Source: Macrosoma leucophasiata (Eukaryota > Arthropoda > Insecta > Lepidoptera > Hedylidae). From it: 64,000 bases of DNA. Below are positions 41,149-52,385 of the stretch, in pieces. How positions within the stretch are numbered: position 1 is the first letter of the stretch; each line of letters opens with the position of its first letter. Location: positions 24,774,001 to 24,838,000 of the forward strand of contig JAWQUS010000025.1 of NCBI GenBank assembly GCA_036365455.1, in the 5' to 3' direction. The translations under genes and the position numbers were made by a program. The notes beneath the pieces were generated by a model that was not told the origin of the DNA, did no database searches, and saw only the letters and a program-made list of their open reading frames with translations.

Positions 41149-41690
41149 AAATATTGACCTGATAGATACTTGAAAAAAATTTTAAATCTGTTAAGATGGT
41201 AAGCTAATTATAAATAACTAAAAATAGCGTCTCCACGATCAGACTCTTCCTCTATCCCCTTCGACCCCTCACACGAGTTTTGTTAATTTGAAAGTCGAAG
41301 TGACGTACTTATATTTAATTTACGTAAGAGGAGTCTACGCCCTTTCTCCAACCTCCATCGAACGTTCAATAATATGACAATAATCCCGATTAACGACCTT
41401 CCTCTCGTATTACTCAGAATTAACTCAAAAATCTTCGACATCAAAAGATTATCGCTAATCTGAGCTTAAACCATATACGAAGTAGGGCTGGCAAATACAA
41501 GAATCATATTTATTATTATTTTAGAAGTACGTGGACGGAAGAACTACTATGTTAATATATTATAGGATTGACATTATTTCAATTTTAAAGATCTTGTGTA
41601 CAATTTTTGTTGTAAAATTTTGGAACAAGTTACATTAGTATCAAAGAACTGGTAACCCACATCAAGGATATATTATAATACTAGCTGTGA
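41149..41690. other. No recognised feature
   Basis: AT-rich; no repeat partner or coding pattern found. Confidence 0.45.
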
Positions 41691-41950
41691 CCGTAATTTC
41701 GTGCGCGTGAGAATGTATGATTGTTCCTAAAAAAGTAGCCTAAGTTACTCCTTATTACATAAGCTATCTGCTACTAAAAGTCTCGTCAAAATCGGTCCCG
41801 CCGAACAAACAGACAGACAGACAGACAGAAAGACAGACCGACAAAAATTGTTTTGGCATATGTACATTGTGTAAACATATTTAAGCATTTAGTAAAAAGC
41901 GGTTATCTTATTTTACAAACAGATACTCCAATTTTATTTATTTGTATAGA
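41691..41950 (-). mobile_element. Non-autonomous Helitron (260 bp)
   Basis: On the - strand: TCTATACAAATAAATAAAAT start, GCACGAAATTACGGTCACAG plus CTAG end; host A/T context correct. Contains a (CTGT)n tract (CAGA on +, about 41810-41845). Confidence 0.8.
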
Positions 41951-42084
41951 TGTGTAGATGATGTGCTACAAGCATTATTTAAATCTACAAGCATAAATCT
42001 ATACTCGTACATTATCTACATCATAATCGTATACTAAAAAAAATCTTTGCCAAGTGCCAATGCACTAGCATTTTTGTAGCTTAC

Positions 42085-42230
42085 CCCCCTTATTCATAAA
42101 CGTACATTAGATACGTTTTAGCAATAGAATGCTTTGTCTTTGTCTGTTGCATTGTCAAATGTGCAGGATAGAAAGAGACAAAGTAGAGATTAGCAACACT
42201 TTAGCTAAAGTACGTTTATGAATAAGGGGG
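42085..42230. mobile_element. MITE, 146 bp with 21-bp inverted ends
   Basis: Begins CCCCCTTATTCATAAACGTA and ends with the exact reverse complement. Non-coding interior with GCAATAGAATGC and TTTAGCTAAAG motifs. A half copy lies at 28869. The target duplication is unclear, so the superfamily is not assigned. Confidence 0.85.
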
Positions 42231-42262
42231 TTTGTATTTACTTTTTATAGATATAACCAAGG

Positions 42263-42425
42263 TTATCCCAACCCTAATCAGAACTATATCACTCCGCTGT
42301 AATATTCAAAGCAACGTTCATTAAAACATGAATGCTCGCTTGCGGTCTTGTACGTCGACGGAACTTTCAAAATTGTCGAAGTTCAGCACATGTGGTTTTA
42401 AAAGTTGAACCCGGGATTCGATGAT
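42263..42425 (+). repeat. Dispersed repeat F, copy 1
   Basis: TATATCACTCCGCTGTAATA, GTTCAGCACATGTGGTTTTA. Matches 44925-45112 (+) and 44041-44166 (-). Unknown family. Confidence 0.65.
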
Positions 42426-42571
42426 GGTATTTATTGAGCAAAGATTGTATGTTAATGATCGTATATGGCTGCAAGTATTTTTAGTTAAAGTATTTTATTT
42501 TTAACAGCCAGCAACTCTCATAGCTGCCGTTTTTATTTGTCTCCCGTATATCATAATACTGATAAAAAAAT

Positions 42572-42860
42572 AGTTACTGGTGGTAGAGCTCCAGTGACGG
42601 AGCTCGTGGGCGTAGGCACCACCGCATTACCTAATATACTTGCCGCTAAATGGTAGTGTTCAGCACTATCGTGTTCCGGTCAGGTGGTAATGTACGGCCC
42701 TGTAATTTCCGGCACAGAGGCATAACACCTTAGGCCTCAGGAGTGGTAACGCATCTGCATTTTGATCGTGGTCTTTGTGTGGGTGTCTATAGGCTGCAGT
42801 CATCACTTAACATCAATGTGAACTGCATGCTTGTTTGCCAACTCGATTACATAAAAAAAA
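42572..42860 (+). repeat. Family A copy, full-length
   Basis: TACTGGTGGTAGAGCTCCAG to CCAACTCGATTACATAAAAA; main subfamily. Confidence 0.95.
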
Positions 42861-43206
42861 AAGCTTAAATTTGATGTATAAATAATACATGTACGATATG
42901 GACGTAAAAAGTTATTTGACTTAGGTGACAATTCATCCGCAAATGTATCTTTTCCGCGGATGAAATGTCACTCTTTACAAATAGTAGGCGTCGACTCATC
43001 CGAAGTGGTGTAGTTATTCGGAGGAGTCGCCACCTTGGTATAATACTAGTAGTCCTTGCATCCAAAGTTGAGTAACACCTATATAGTTATACCTATTCAA
43101 GATTGCGGCTGTATGAAGTTGTCAACTTTTTCGTTATGGGTGTCGGGGCGGAACGAAAATATGTAGGAGCGGCCAAGTGCGCAACGGCAGTCGTGACTTT
43201 GTGACA
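42861..43206. other. Unassigned; imperfect inverted pieces
   Basis: TTCATCCGCAAATG and CGCGGATGAA near 42930-42965 are partly complementary. A degraded palindromic element is possible but not established. Confidence 0.35.
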
Positions 43207-43318
43207 CCTGACCGGAACACGATAGTGCTGAACACTACTATTTAGGGGCAAGTATATTAGGTAATGCGGTGGTGCCTACGCCCGCGAGCTCCGTCAATGG
43301 AGCTCTACAACCAGTAAA
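43207..43318 (-). repeat. Family A 5' fragment
   Basis: ACCTGACCGGAACACGATAG to GGAGCTCTACAACCAGTAAA; the tail half is missing. Confidence 0.85.
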
Positions 43319-44040
43319 AATATCTCTATGTAAGATCTACTTTACGACAAAAGAAAAAATCTGCAATAGTAGTACGAAAATTTCAACGAACACATTTTCG
43401 CCTTGTTGTCGCGGGTTGAACTTCCTCCCGTGGGATGAACCTCGAAGCAACATGCACGGAGGGTTCCGTAATGTTTATACACGCAGTTCTTGATTATCCG
43501 GGTCGGAAAGTGGTATTAGGTTTATTTCCATTGGGAAGGTTCTTAGTTTTACCCATGGAGCTTAGAAATGTATCCAATAACCTTGCTCTATATAGGCATC
43601 ATAATCCCTTAGTGCATGACAACCAAAACCATAACTAGTCACTATAGCTCACTTATCTGAATTCAATTGAAATGGTCTCTCAGGTAACAATATTGACAGT
43701 ATAGTAGCAGCTTTCTATAAAATCTTATTTGAAGTCATAAAACTATTCGTTCCATTGAAAATTAAGACAGGGTCATCTTTTCCATCGACATACACACATA
43801 CACACACACGCGCACACACACACACACTCTCAGGGCTGTTAATTAATCTAAAATTTGAAATCTGATCAGAGGTAAAAGAATATGCAAGTTTCTTTAACAC
43901 AACATGTCATTTATTCATCAATATTTTCTTGTATATTAGGAGTTATGTTCTAGCTAGCGGAATTAGGGTTTTTAAAAACTAATATTTTATTACAAAATTA
44001 TCATGAGAGATTTTTATTGCTTCAATATCAGAAACAGATT
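43319..44040. other. Unassigned; (CA)n microsatellite
   Basis: (CA)n at about 43792-43828. Otherwise nothing recognised. Confidence 0.45.
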
Positions 44041-44166
44041 GATTTATTGAAATACTGTAAAAGTAGCATAAATTCGAGAATACGTTCAATTCTGGCTTTT
44101 AAAACCTCATGAGCTGAACTTGGACCTTTTGAAAGTTTCGTCGGCGAAACGCGACCGCGCCTGTAG
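44041..44166 (-). repeat. Dispersed repeat F, copy 2 (inverted)
   Basis: Reverse complement of the core of 44925-45112: CCAGAATTGAACG and GTCCAAGTTCAGCTCATG appear on the - strand. With copy 3 it forms an inverted pair about 0.8 kb apart. Confidence 0.65.
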
Positions 44167-44659
44167 ACTTCTCGGCACCTCACGCAGTCAGCGGTGCAAA
44201 GTCAGCTGGAACGGAGGTTATGCCTCCGTAACTTAGGTTAAGTTAATCTTTTAAGGATTCCTTTTAAGGATCTCCAAACCTATATCGCGCTAAAAAAGTT
44301 TATAATACGTCATCAGAAATCGGAATAGAATTTTCAACACGACACTAGTGTTTTTTAATGTCGCACCTGCAAAATATGATTCTTACTACTTTAGCTGAGG
44401 ATATAACATTATGTATATGTATATTATTTATAACAAGAATATTATTATTTTTGTTCAAATAATTACTATTATATTTTTTTTTTCTCTGCACATTAATTTT
44501 GATAATTTTTTGTTTCGTTTTTATATATCGTATGATATCGTACGTTTATATACCTGCTATTATTATAGGTTACTATATAAAACTTACCTAATCTTTTTTC
44601 GTGTACCTTTTGTTAGGTGTTTAATTAATAATACCTTCTTAAATTGTTATTTTGTTAAT
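44167..44659. other. No recognised feature
   Basis: Short self-complementary text (GGAGGTTATGCCTCC) at about 44215. The 117-codon AT-rich frame at 44411-44764 is not convincing. Confidence 0.4.
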
Positions 44660-44870
44660 TGTAATGTGTATTCAGACGACGGATGTTTTGCTGGCTGTTT
44701 TTGTGTCACAGAATTGGCCCCAATAAAAGAGCAGCTTTATGCTGAATTGGGGACCATTTTGTAACAACAATTTGTAATTTTATAAAATGTCTTACTTGTT
44801 TTTATTTTAGCTCTAAGTTGTTGTAGCGAATAAAGTATTATTCTATTCTATTCTATTCTATTCTATATAT
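44660..44870 (+). repeat. LINE 3' end with (ATTCT)n tail
   Basis: Ends GTAGCGAATAAAGTATT and then five or more ATTCT repeats, with AATAAA just before the repeats, as in truncated LINEs with microsatellite tails. Confidence 0.55.
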
Positions 44871-44924
44871 CAAAAATCCAACGCGACTACTACGACCTAA
44901 TAGAAAAAAATCAACTCTACCATT

Positions 44925-45112
44925 TAGTGAGCTGTGTCAACCCTAAGTGTGACGATATCACTCCGTGGCGTGTAATCTTCTTAGCAACATTCATTACAAC
45001 ACTCGTACACGCGCGGTCGCGTTCGTCGGCGGAAATTTCAAATGGTCCAAGTTCAGCTCATGCGGTTTTAAAAGCCAGAATTGAACGTTTTGAATCTCAA
45101 ATTTATGCTATT
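44925..45112 (+). repeat. Dispersed repeat F, copy 3
   Basis: GATATCACTCCGTGGCGTG to TTTTAAAAGCCAGAATTGAA; the longest copy. Confidence 0.65.
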
Positions 45113-45389
45113 TTGAAGAAGTTATTCATTTGCTTCGAGTCTAAGTACTAAATATTGTGAAACACCTAATCCAACATTGGGAATTTCGATGGCATGTTTT
45201 GTTTTAATAGGAATTTTTATCTTCGTACATTGCTGAAGTTTGGGATTAAGCCAAGTAAATTTTGTCAATAGGCTTTCCTTATAATATTACGTTTAACTTA
45301 ACAGTATGTATTGGAATATTTATGAGTATTTTATACTCCGTCTTTGTTTAATAACCTTATATAATTACCGAATTAATAAACAGATAAAA

Positions 45390-45632
45390 AAAGGCGAATG
45401 TGGATGGTTGCAGTGGCCCAGGAAGACCAAGACTGACCTACCATGACTAAATAGGTCGAGCGCTGTTTGATGGTGGGGTCAAAAGTTTTAGGAATCGGCG
45501 TGCATGTATCAAAAGAATGATAAAGGTAGATGAGGCACGGGAGGTGTGTCAGGACGGGATATCTGGCGCCCCACAGTCTCTGCCTACCCCGTTGCGGACC
45601 TGCCGTCAAGATACATACATACATATTTCATT
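45390..45632 (+). repeat. RTE-type LINE 3' tail
   Basis: GGTTGCAGTGGCCCAGGAAG, CTACCATGACTAAATAGG, GGTGTGTCAGGACGGGATAT, ending ATACATACATACATA. The best-preserved copy of this tail in the window. Confidence 0.65.
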
Positions 45633-46807
45633 ATCTTTCGACGAATTTCCATATTTTCAATATTTGCTATAACATATTGTCAAAGATACTTTAACGTGAT
45701 GATTTCCATTTTTATGAACCATAAAATCACGTTTCTCGTCCCATTTTAAATTATAAATACAAAATTATAATAATGGACACCCACCCATACAATTATTCAA
45801 TACAAAAACGGCAAGAGGTTTAAGTGTTTTAACTCCTCCTAAAATTCCACTTAGCGGTATGTCGTAGAAAAACGACGAGTCTATAAATATGTATGAAACG
45901 TAATAATTTCACGAAAGTCCGTCCCTGCTTCATTGTACATTCATTCATACATACGGTTGCAAACCTGATACATGCCATAAACTTACAATTCTTTCTACAC
46001 TGTTGTTTATAGTTGTATTAATATTTTTTTTACTTTGCTTCAATAATTTTTAAATTTTGTAATAAGTTTTGGATTAAAATAAATCAGGTTTAATTTTCAA
46101 ATGCTTGGTTTAACATAAAAGCATTTTTAGTTACAAGACAGTTTATCACTTGGTATTTAGTTTGAGCACAGAAAGTAGCCTAGATATTTTTAACTACTTA
46201 CCTTCATATTAGTTTTCATTACAATCAATTTAGCGACTTAGTGACGAAACCTGAACAAAGTTTGCCATTTCTTATAGCAATATAGATCACTACCTAAGCA
46301 TTTTCAATAATATAAACTAAAGTCTGCAATAACGATCAACCATACAATTATTCAGAAGAGAAACTCCAATGATATTTCAATGTCTGTCCTACAAAAGCTT
46401 CATTTAAAATACGGCTGCAGTCCTGATGTTTGTCATAAACTCATTATTCGTTCTACATGATTTTTTAAAGTGCTTGATTTATTTTTTTATTTTGTTATAA
46501 GTTTTTGCTTAAAATAAATTAGGTTGGAGTTTCAGACTATGCTTCGTTTAGCTAAAAGGCCTACAAAACAGTTTCTCGGATTTGGTCCACGCGGCATTTA
46601 GTTTAAGCACAAAAAGTAGGGTGGATATCCTTTGTTACGGTTTAAACTTGGCTTTATGATAATTTTCATAACAATCAAATAAACGGCTTAGTCATGAAAG
46701 CTTAACAGACACACACTTCGCCATTTCTTATATCAATATTGCACTCTAAGCATTTTCAATGATATAAACAAAACTCTGTAATAACGATCAAACATACAAT
46801 TATTTTT

Positions 46808-47092
46808 TTTTAAGAAAAAATTGACTTCAGGCGAGTCTTGAACTCGCGGCCACTGGGAATTTAAACCAGCCGCTCTTCCAACTGAGCTACCGAACTAACT
46901 AGTATAATTTGGCAATAGATGGCGCTGCTGCCACCACAAGGCAATGCAGTAAATGTGAAGGAAAGATTTGACAAATCGGGCAGGACTTCGGTAGCTAAGT
47001 TGGAAGAGCGGCTGGACTAGATTCCCAGTAGGCCGCGAGTTCGAGTCTCGCCTGAAGTCAAATTTTTCTATCCATTTTTCTTTAAAAATATA
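46808..47092. repeat. Inverted pair of tRNA-like sequences
   Basis: Left arm 46808-46899 (tRNA-like on -) and right arm 46978-47092 (tRNA-like on +) are about 85-90% complementary over ~85 bp, with a ~78-bp spacer. The right arm folds as a tRNA: acceptor ACTTCGG with CTGAAGT, TA, D arm GCTC/GAGC, T arm GCGAG-TTCGAGT-CTCGC. The anticodon loop has 9 nt rather than 7, so it is not a normal tRNA. A third copy is at 63740. Could be a SINE head pair or a fold-back element. Confidence 0.75.
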
Positions 47093-47392
47093 TATCACAA
47101 GCATGTGTTAATGCAAAATAATATAAAACAATCATACAATTATTCTGAAGAGATATTTCAAGAGGTTTTAATGTCTGTCCTCCAAGAATTCAGCGGTACG
47201 ACGTCGAAAAACGTCAAGCCTATAAATATGTATGAAACGTAATCATTGCACGAAGGACTGTCCCTGCTTCATTTACATACGGCTGCAGTCCTGATGTTTT
47301 TAATGAGCTCACCACTCTTTCGGCACGGATTTTTGAGTGGTTGTGTTATAGGTATTGTTTTCTGCTTTAATTTATATATATATATATATATA

Positions 47393-47640
47393 CACATCTT
47401 CACGCCAGGTCCCTAACGGGGTAGGCAGAGAGTGTAGAGCGCATAATATCCCGGTCCTGACAAACCTCTGGTGCCTCGTCTACCTTCATCATTCTCTTCA
47501 TACATGCACGCCGATTCCTAAGACTTTTGACCCCATCATCAGACAGAATCTTGGTCTTCCTGGGCCTCTGCAAGCATCCACATTCGCATTGTATATCTGT
47601 TTAGTCATTCGCTCAATTAATTTTTAGGTTACAATAAATT
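47393..47640 (-). repeat. RTE-type LINE 3' tail, inverted
   Basis: Reverse complement of 45390-45632: CTTCACGCCAGGTCCCTAAC, CTTTTGACCCCATCATCAG, GGTCTTCCTGGGCCTCTGC. Preceded by (TA)n. Confidence 0.65.
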
Positions 47641-48311
47641 TCCTTCGAATTTCAGGTTCTTCTTCTTCTTTTCGTATCTAGCCTGTCATAATCATCCTCT
47701 AACGAACAAAAAAAATGACATATTAACAGCGGCATCTGTAGCCTCCATTAGGTCTATTCTTGTTGTTGGGGCACAGTGGGGAGGAGAGCAGATGTATCAT
47801 GTCATGCTTTGGAGCACCTTGGACCTGGAACTGCTTGGTACTGACAAATAGCCACATCTAGCCATGTTTGATCTATGTGAATTTCAGGATATGTTATGTT
47901 ATTCAGTGCTGGTTTTATACTTTTTCTGTACAAAATTAATTTTGATTTAAAATTAATCAGGTTAAACTTTTAGCGTATGCTCTGATTAAAGGCTATATTT
48001 CACATGGATACCATGGCGGCGCAACCAGTACCCGCTACCAACAAAATTTATACAGCTCTATAGAGAGTTGAGTTACTCACTTAATGTCTGTTTGGTTGCG
48101 CTACCAATTTGGCAGCGCGACAAAAAAAAATCGTATTCATCAAAAACTGGATACAAACCTCTTCAATTAAAAACACACAATTATTCAAAGCGAGGAGTCC
48201 AAAAGCTTTTTAATGTCTACCGCCAAAACGTTTTCCTTCATCATGAAACATCGTTGAAAAATGTTGAGTTTGTTAATAACTACGAACGCGATAATTTCAT
48301 GGTAAGCTGAG

Positions 48312-48557
48312 GAATTTTTTTTTATGTAATAAATTGGCAAACAAGCATGCAGTTCACATTGATGGTTAGTCATAACTGCAGCCTATAGACACTCACACAA
48401 AGACCAAGGTCAAATTGCAGATGCGTTACCACTCCTGAGGCCTAAGGTTATGCCTCTGTGCCGGAAATTACAGGGCTGTACATTACCACCTGACCGGAAC
48501 ACGATAGTGCTGAACACTACTATTTAGCGGCAAGTATATTAGGTAATGCGGTGGTAA
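48312..48557 (-). repeat. Family A copy, 5'-truncated at a Helitron
   Basis: TTTATGTAATAAATTGGCAAAC to GGTAATGCGGTGGT; the last ~40 bp (GCCTACGCCC...) are missing exactly where the Helitron at 48558 begins and do not reappear after it. Confidence 0.85.
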
Positions 48558-48751
48558 TCGCTACTATTATTTTTAACATTATAAATGCGAAAGTAACTCT
48601 GTCTGTCTGTCTGTCTGTTACCTTTTCACGTCCAAATCCAAACGACTCAACCGAATCCAATGAAATTTGGTACAGTGATAGAGCTGACTTTGAGAAAGAA
48701 CATAGGCTACTTTTCGACATCCACTCGGCCGAAGCGGCAGGCAACAGCTAG
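48558..48751 (+). mobile_element. Miniature Helitron (194 bp)
   Basis: TCGCTACTATTATTTTTAAC start, GGCCGAAGCGGCAGGCAAC plus AGCTAG end, A before and T after. Contains (CTGT)n. Its 66-74-codon frames on both strands are incidental. Confidence 0.8.
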
Positions 48752-49028
48752 TATATAATAAAGTCCTGAAAAGCCCTTTTTCTTACTCCAAGACGACAAA
48801 ATACGATATAATTTAAATAACAAAGTCCATTAGTTTTAAGACATTGCGATCCGGAACCAAAAATTAGGTCACCGCTCGAACTTATATTTTACTTTCTACT
48901 TCCGAAGTACATAACTTGGCTCTTAAGATTATTTATGGTAGCTATAAGGAGATAATTTATGGGTTGAGTGTTCTTAGTTGACACGGCTTTAAACCAACAA
49001 GACTCTTTGCGGTATTAATCTTACTAAT

Positions 49029-49175
49029 TTTTACTGGTATTAGAGATCCAGTGTAGGAGATGCCGCTAAATGGTAGTGTTCAGCACTATTGTGTTCCAAT
49101 CAGGTATACGGCCCTGTATTTCCGACACAGAGGTATAATACCTAAGACTTTAGGAGTGTTATACGCTGTAACAAA
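49029..49175 (+). repeat. Family A copy with deletions
   Basis: TTACTGGTATTAGAGATCCA start, a gap to GATGCCGCTAAATGGTAGTG, ends GGAGTGTTATACGCTG then an A-run. Confidence 0.8.
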
Positions 49176-49205
49176 AAAAATGTATGACTAGTAGTGCCAC
49201 CTTTG

Positions 49206-49490
49206 TTTTTACTGGTGGTAGAGCTCCAGTGACGGACACGCGGGCGTAGCACTACCGCATTACCTAAATATACTTGCCGATAAATGGTAGTGTTCAGCAC
49301 GATCGTGTTCCGGTCAGGTGGTAATGTACGGCCCTATCATTTTCGGTACAGAGGCATAACTAAGCCTCAGGAGTGGTAACGCATCTGCATTTTGACCTTG
49401 GTCTTTGTGTGGGTGTATAAAGACTGCAGTCATCACTTAACATCAATGTGAACTGCATACTTGTTTGCCACTTCCATAAAATAAAATCTG
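49206..49490 (+). repeat. Family A copy, full-length
   Basis: TTTACTGGTGGTAGAGCTCC to GCCACTTCCATAAAATAAAA; main subfamily with small deletions. Confidence 0.9.
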
Positions 49491-49599
49491 GTGCCACTTA
49501 TCATGTGTGTCAGTCAGCCAATCAATCTACCATTGAATGTAAAGCTTTTAATTATAGGTTATGGGTCCAGCACGCTTTCACTGCGCAAAACTGGAAACG

Positions 49600-49702
49600 C
49601 ATCTACATTGGAATCTCTAGTCTCATGTAGATGTAAATAGGCTACAATATTGCTTGCCATCGATGTAAACTGTATGCTTGTTGGCCACTTCATCACATAA
49701 AA
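49600..49702 (+). repeat. Family A 3' end, diverged
   Basis: CGCATCTACATTGGAATCTC, ATAGGCTACAATATTGC, TGGCCACTTCATCACATAAA; then family B begins at once. Confidence 0.65.
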
Positions 49703-50040
49703 ATGGTAACCCATTATACGTCCCACTGCTGGGCACGAGTCTCTCTCCTTTTTGGGGGGAGGCCTAGAGCCTACTCCACCACGCTGCTGCATTGCGGATT
49801 GTGACCAACCCGCTGTCGAATGTTTTCAAACCACCCCATAAGGCCTTTGACAAGGTTTAACGACTGCGATCTTTCGATAGAAACCGGGACCGACGGCTTA
49901 ACGTGCCCTCCGGAGCACGGAAACGAGCATTTTAATTTGCGATTAGCGGTCATCCATCACACAACCGACCGCGCCCGTAATGCTTAACCGAGTAGATCGC
50001 ATATGATCTACAGCAGACACGGGGCCATGCGCGCTTCATC
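49703..50040 (-). repeat. Family B copy 5
   Basis: ATGGTAACCCATTATACGTC to GGCCATGCGCGCTTCATCAC. It lies directly against a family A tail, and ATCACATAAAAA occurs at both its ends (49690 and 50038), a possible target duplication inside the older family A copy. Confidence 0.85.
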
Positions 50041-50640
50041 ACATAAAAAAAACAAACATTTGTTCCAGTGCAGAAATGGAAACCACGGCCTATGGGTCAA
50101 GCGGTCATCACACACAGTTTCTTTTATTGCAAAACAAAATAACAAAGCCACGGGACATACATATCTAAGTTTTAATAAACAGTCACAATATACACAATAG
50201 GAGCCATATTGCAGCGAACTTTCAGGAGAGTTAAAAATGTACAGCCATTTAGATTTTTAGACAAATTGTTTACCAGATACTCGACTGTCTATTTTCCTGA
50301 ACAAATCACGGTTATTTTGCTGTAGCAGATACTCTGTAGGCAATATAACATCCAATCCAAAATAAATGACTTGGATATTCGGTCCGATTTATAGAAACAT
50401 GAAGTATCTACTTGAATCTTCCCGATCAGCTTATTGAATTGAAATATTTTCTTTCGTTCGGTCCAAAATAAAATTTGTATAGATTTTTGTTATGTTTTGA
50501 TCGTGATGAATCTCGAAGATGTACGAGATGACGATAATACGAGTATAATGAGTTTGCACGGATGATGAGTTGTTTTTCTTGGAAAAGTAATCATCAATAT
50601 TATATAAAATATTATTATTATTAATAACACAGTAAAAATC
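50041..50640. other. No recognised feature
   Basis: AT-rich; no genes or repeat matches seen. Confidence 0.4.
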
Positions 50641-51495
50641 GAGTGTCTGTACATTACATATTTAAAAAAAAACTGGTAGGGGGCGATTAGATAAGAAGAG
50701 TAATAGAAGAGTAACAGAAACCAAAAAAATGTCCGTTTGTCTGTCCAGTTCCTACGTTATAACTTCAAAACTACTCAACTGATTTGAACGCGGTTTTCAC
50801 AAGTAGATTACGTATAATTAGGAGCGTTGTCAAAACTTGTTAAAGGGAAAAGAAGTCATGGTCAATTGAAAATTTACTTCAAGCACTGCTTCAAAACTCT
50901 TAAACAGATTTGAATGCGGTTTACATAAAGCTATAAAAATTCCTTTGAAAATCAACATGTAGTGTGGTTATAAAGGAGACGGGTAATTTTGGGCCTTCAA
51001 AGTCGTAACTGGTTAACCCATTACGCATTACATTTTGTAATATAGTTAACAATTAGCAATCTAACCCAACTTTTATTTGCTCATATATGCTTTAATTACT
51101 TGCAATTCAAGAAATGCCCGAATTCCAAATTATTTATTTTATCATGGTAGTAGTAGGTAGTCATTTGAAATTGACATAATTTGTACAGTGTTAACACCTG
51201 GGCCCAGAAATGTATAGAACAGCATCATTCTACTTTACGAAAGCACTAAAATGATAGCTGTAGTTGCGGGCTTTTTAAAATTTAAATAATTTTTTGAACA
51301 GCAAGACTTACTATGTCCGAAACGGGCAGAATGTAGATACTTCCCGAATTTTAACACCTGTATACACAGTTAACGCAATTAAAGTTTCTGATGTCTGATT
51401 TCTAAAGTCTTTTTTATGTTAATGATAACATGAAAAAAACATACTTTGTACGAAACCCTGTGGACGCGAGTCCCACTCGCACTTGCCGTTTTTTT
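50641..51495 (+). repeat. Probable long family D-type element, diverged
   Basis: Ends GTACGAAACCCTGTGG and GCGAGTCCCACTCGCACTTG, like the end of the element at 24600. GTCCGTTTGTCTGTCCAGTT at about 50731 resembles its start region. The left border is uncertain. Confidence 0.5.
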
Positions 51496-52082
51496 CAGAA
51501 GCTACAAAAAAAAAAAAAATCCTATTCATCCCTAATCTATCAAACACAACGGTACTGGAAAACAATTCCACGCAATAACCTGATCAGGTTGATTCCATTC
51601 CCAAAACTAATCCATCTGTTATTGTGATGAAATCGGGTGATAGTCGCGAAAAATGCGCAAACCCGATTTGGAAACCGACGGAGCAATCAATCAATGGTTG
51701 AGATATTGAGGATGCTCGGTAATGGTCGTATGGTGCAAGTTACAAGCAAAACAAGTTTATGGCTCATCAGAATCAATGACTTGGTTGGTAGTGAAAAAAG
51801 GGGCGGTGTCTGTCCGCGGCTCTTCGGGTTAATAGTAATTTCCACGGGTCATTGCAGTCCGCATTAAAATAGGCTACGAAAGATATTGTATTGATGCGCG
51901 CGCACACCGACACATATAAATCTGTCGATGTGCCCCGCGCATCGTATAAATTGCGACAGTCCTAAGTTAGTTGCTGTTTTTTTATTAAGCTATTGCATAG
52001 CTTTTATCACGGGCCTTGAGCGCGGGGACCGAATTCAGAAATTCCGTAACGTAAAAAACCTAACGCTCCCCATTCCGACGGG
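51496..52082. other. Unassigned
   Basis: A-run near 51508. The frame at 51637-51867 has no recognisable domain. The inverted-looking CGCGCACACCGACACATA and GATGTGCCCCGCGCATCG near 51900-51945 hint at a small hairpin. Confidence 0.4.
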
Positions 52083-52214
52083 CACGGAGGTGTATCTTTA
52101 AAATAAAATATATTTAAATATTTATATTTTGTTGGGATTCGAACTCGGTGTCGTCGATTTAGGACGGGATAGCGGCGTGCTATTCTCACGTTGTTTTCAC
52201 TCGGCCACGGTGAC
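52083..52214 (-). repeat. tRNA-headed SINE
   Basis: On the - strand: GTCACCGTGGCCGAGTGAAA (A-box), CGCCGCTATCCCGTCCTAAA, CGAGTTCGAATCCCAACAAA (B-box), then an AT-rich tail (AAATATTTAAATATATTTTA). The head resembles tRNA-Ser/Leu (GTGGCCGAG). Confidence 0.75.
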
Positions 52215-52330
52215 TATTTTTCTGTGTTGTCTGTGTTCTGAAATTTGATCAAATTTTCTTGTTATGAAGTATGCTGCTGTAGTATGACTGAATGATGTTG
52301 GTGGGTAATTTGGTTAAAATGTATTGTTGA

Positions 52331-52385
52331 CTGGCTTAAGGCACCAGTCTCTTCGGAGGCGTGGGTTCGAATCCCACCGCTGCCA
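52331..52385 (+). pseudogene. 3' half of a tRNA-Leu (anticodon AAG)
   Basis: CTGGCTTAAGGCACCAG forms an anticodon arm with one C-A mismatch and loop TTAAGGC (AAG at the anticodon). Next come a class II variable arm, TCTCTTCGGAGGCG, and a perfect T arm, GTGGG-TTCGAAT-CCCAC. The acceptor side is CGCTGCCA. These match the 3' two thirds of eukaryotic tRNA-Leu. The 5' part (acceptor, D arm with A-box) is absent upstream, so no functional tRNA or internal promoter is expected. Confidence 0.75.

Larger units (their letters stand above)
45775..48310 (+). repeat. Degenerate tandem array, ~0.55-kb units
   Basis: CATACAATTATTC starts successive units near 45790, 46342 and 47137. Shared blocks are CGTCCCTGCTTCATT, CGGCTGCAGTCCTGATG, AAAATAAATYAGGTT and TTTAGTTTRAGCACA. 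Unit 2 holds the tRNA-like inverted pair and unit 3 holds a reversed RTE tail. Units have diverged considerably, so the array is old. Confidence 0.6.

Noticed and set aside
44411..44764. 117-codon membrane-like protein
   Set aside because: AT-rich Phe/Ile/Tyr-heavy frame with no conserved features; its 3' end runs into a LINE tail.
46978..47060. Functional tRNA gene
   Set aside because: The fold is good, but the anticodon loop has 9 nt, it is one of three repeat copies, and flanking sequence is shared among the copies.
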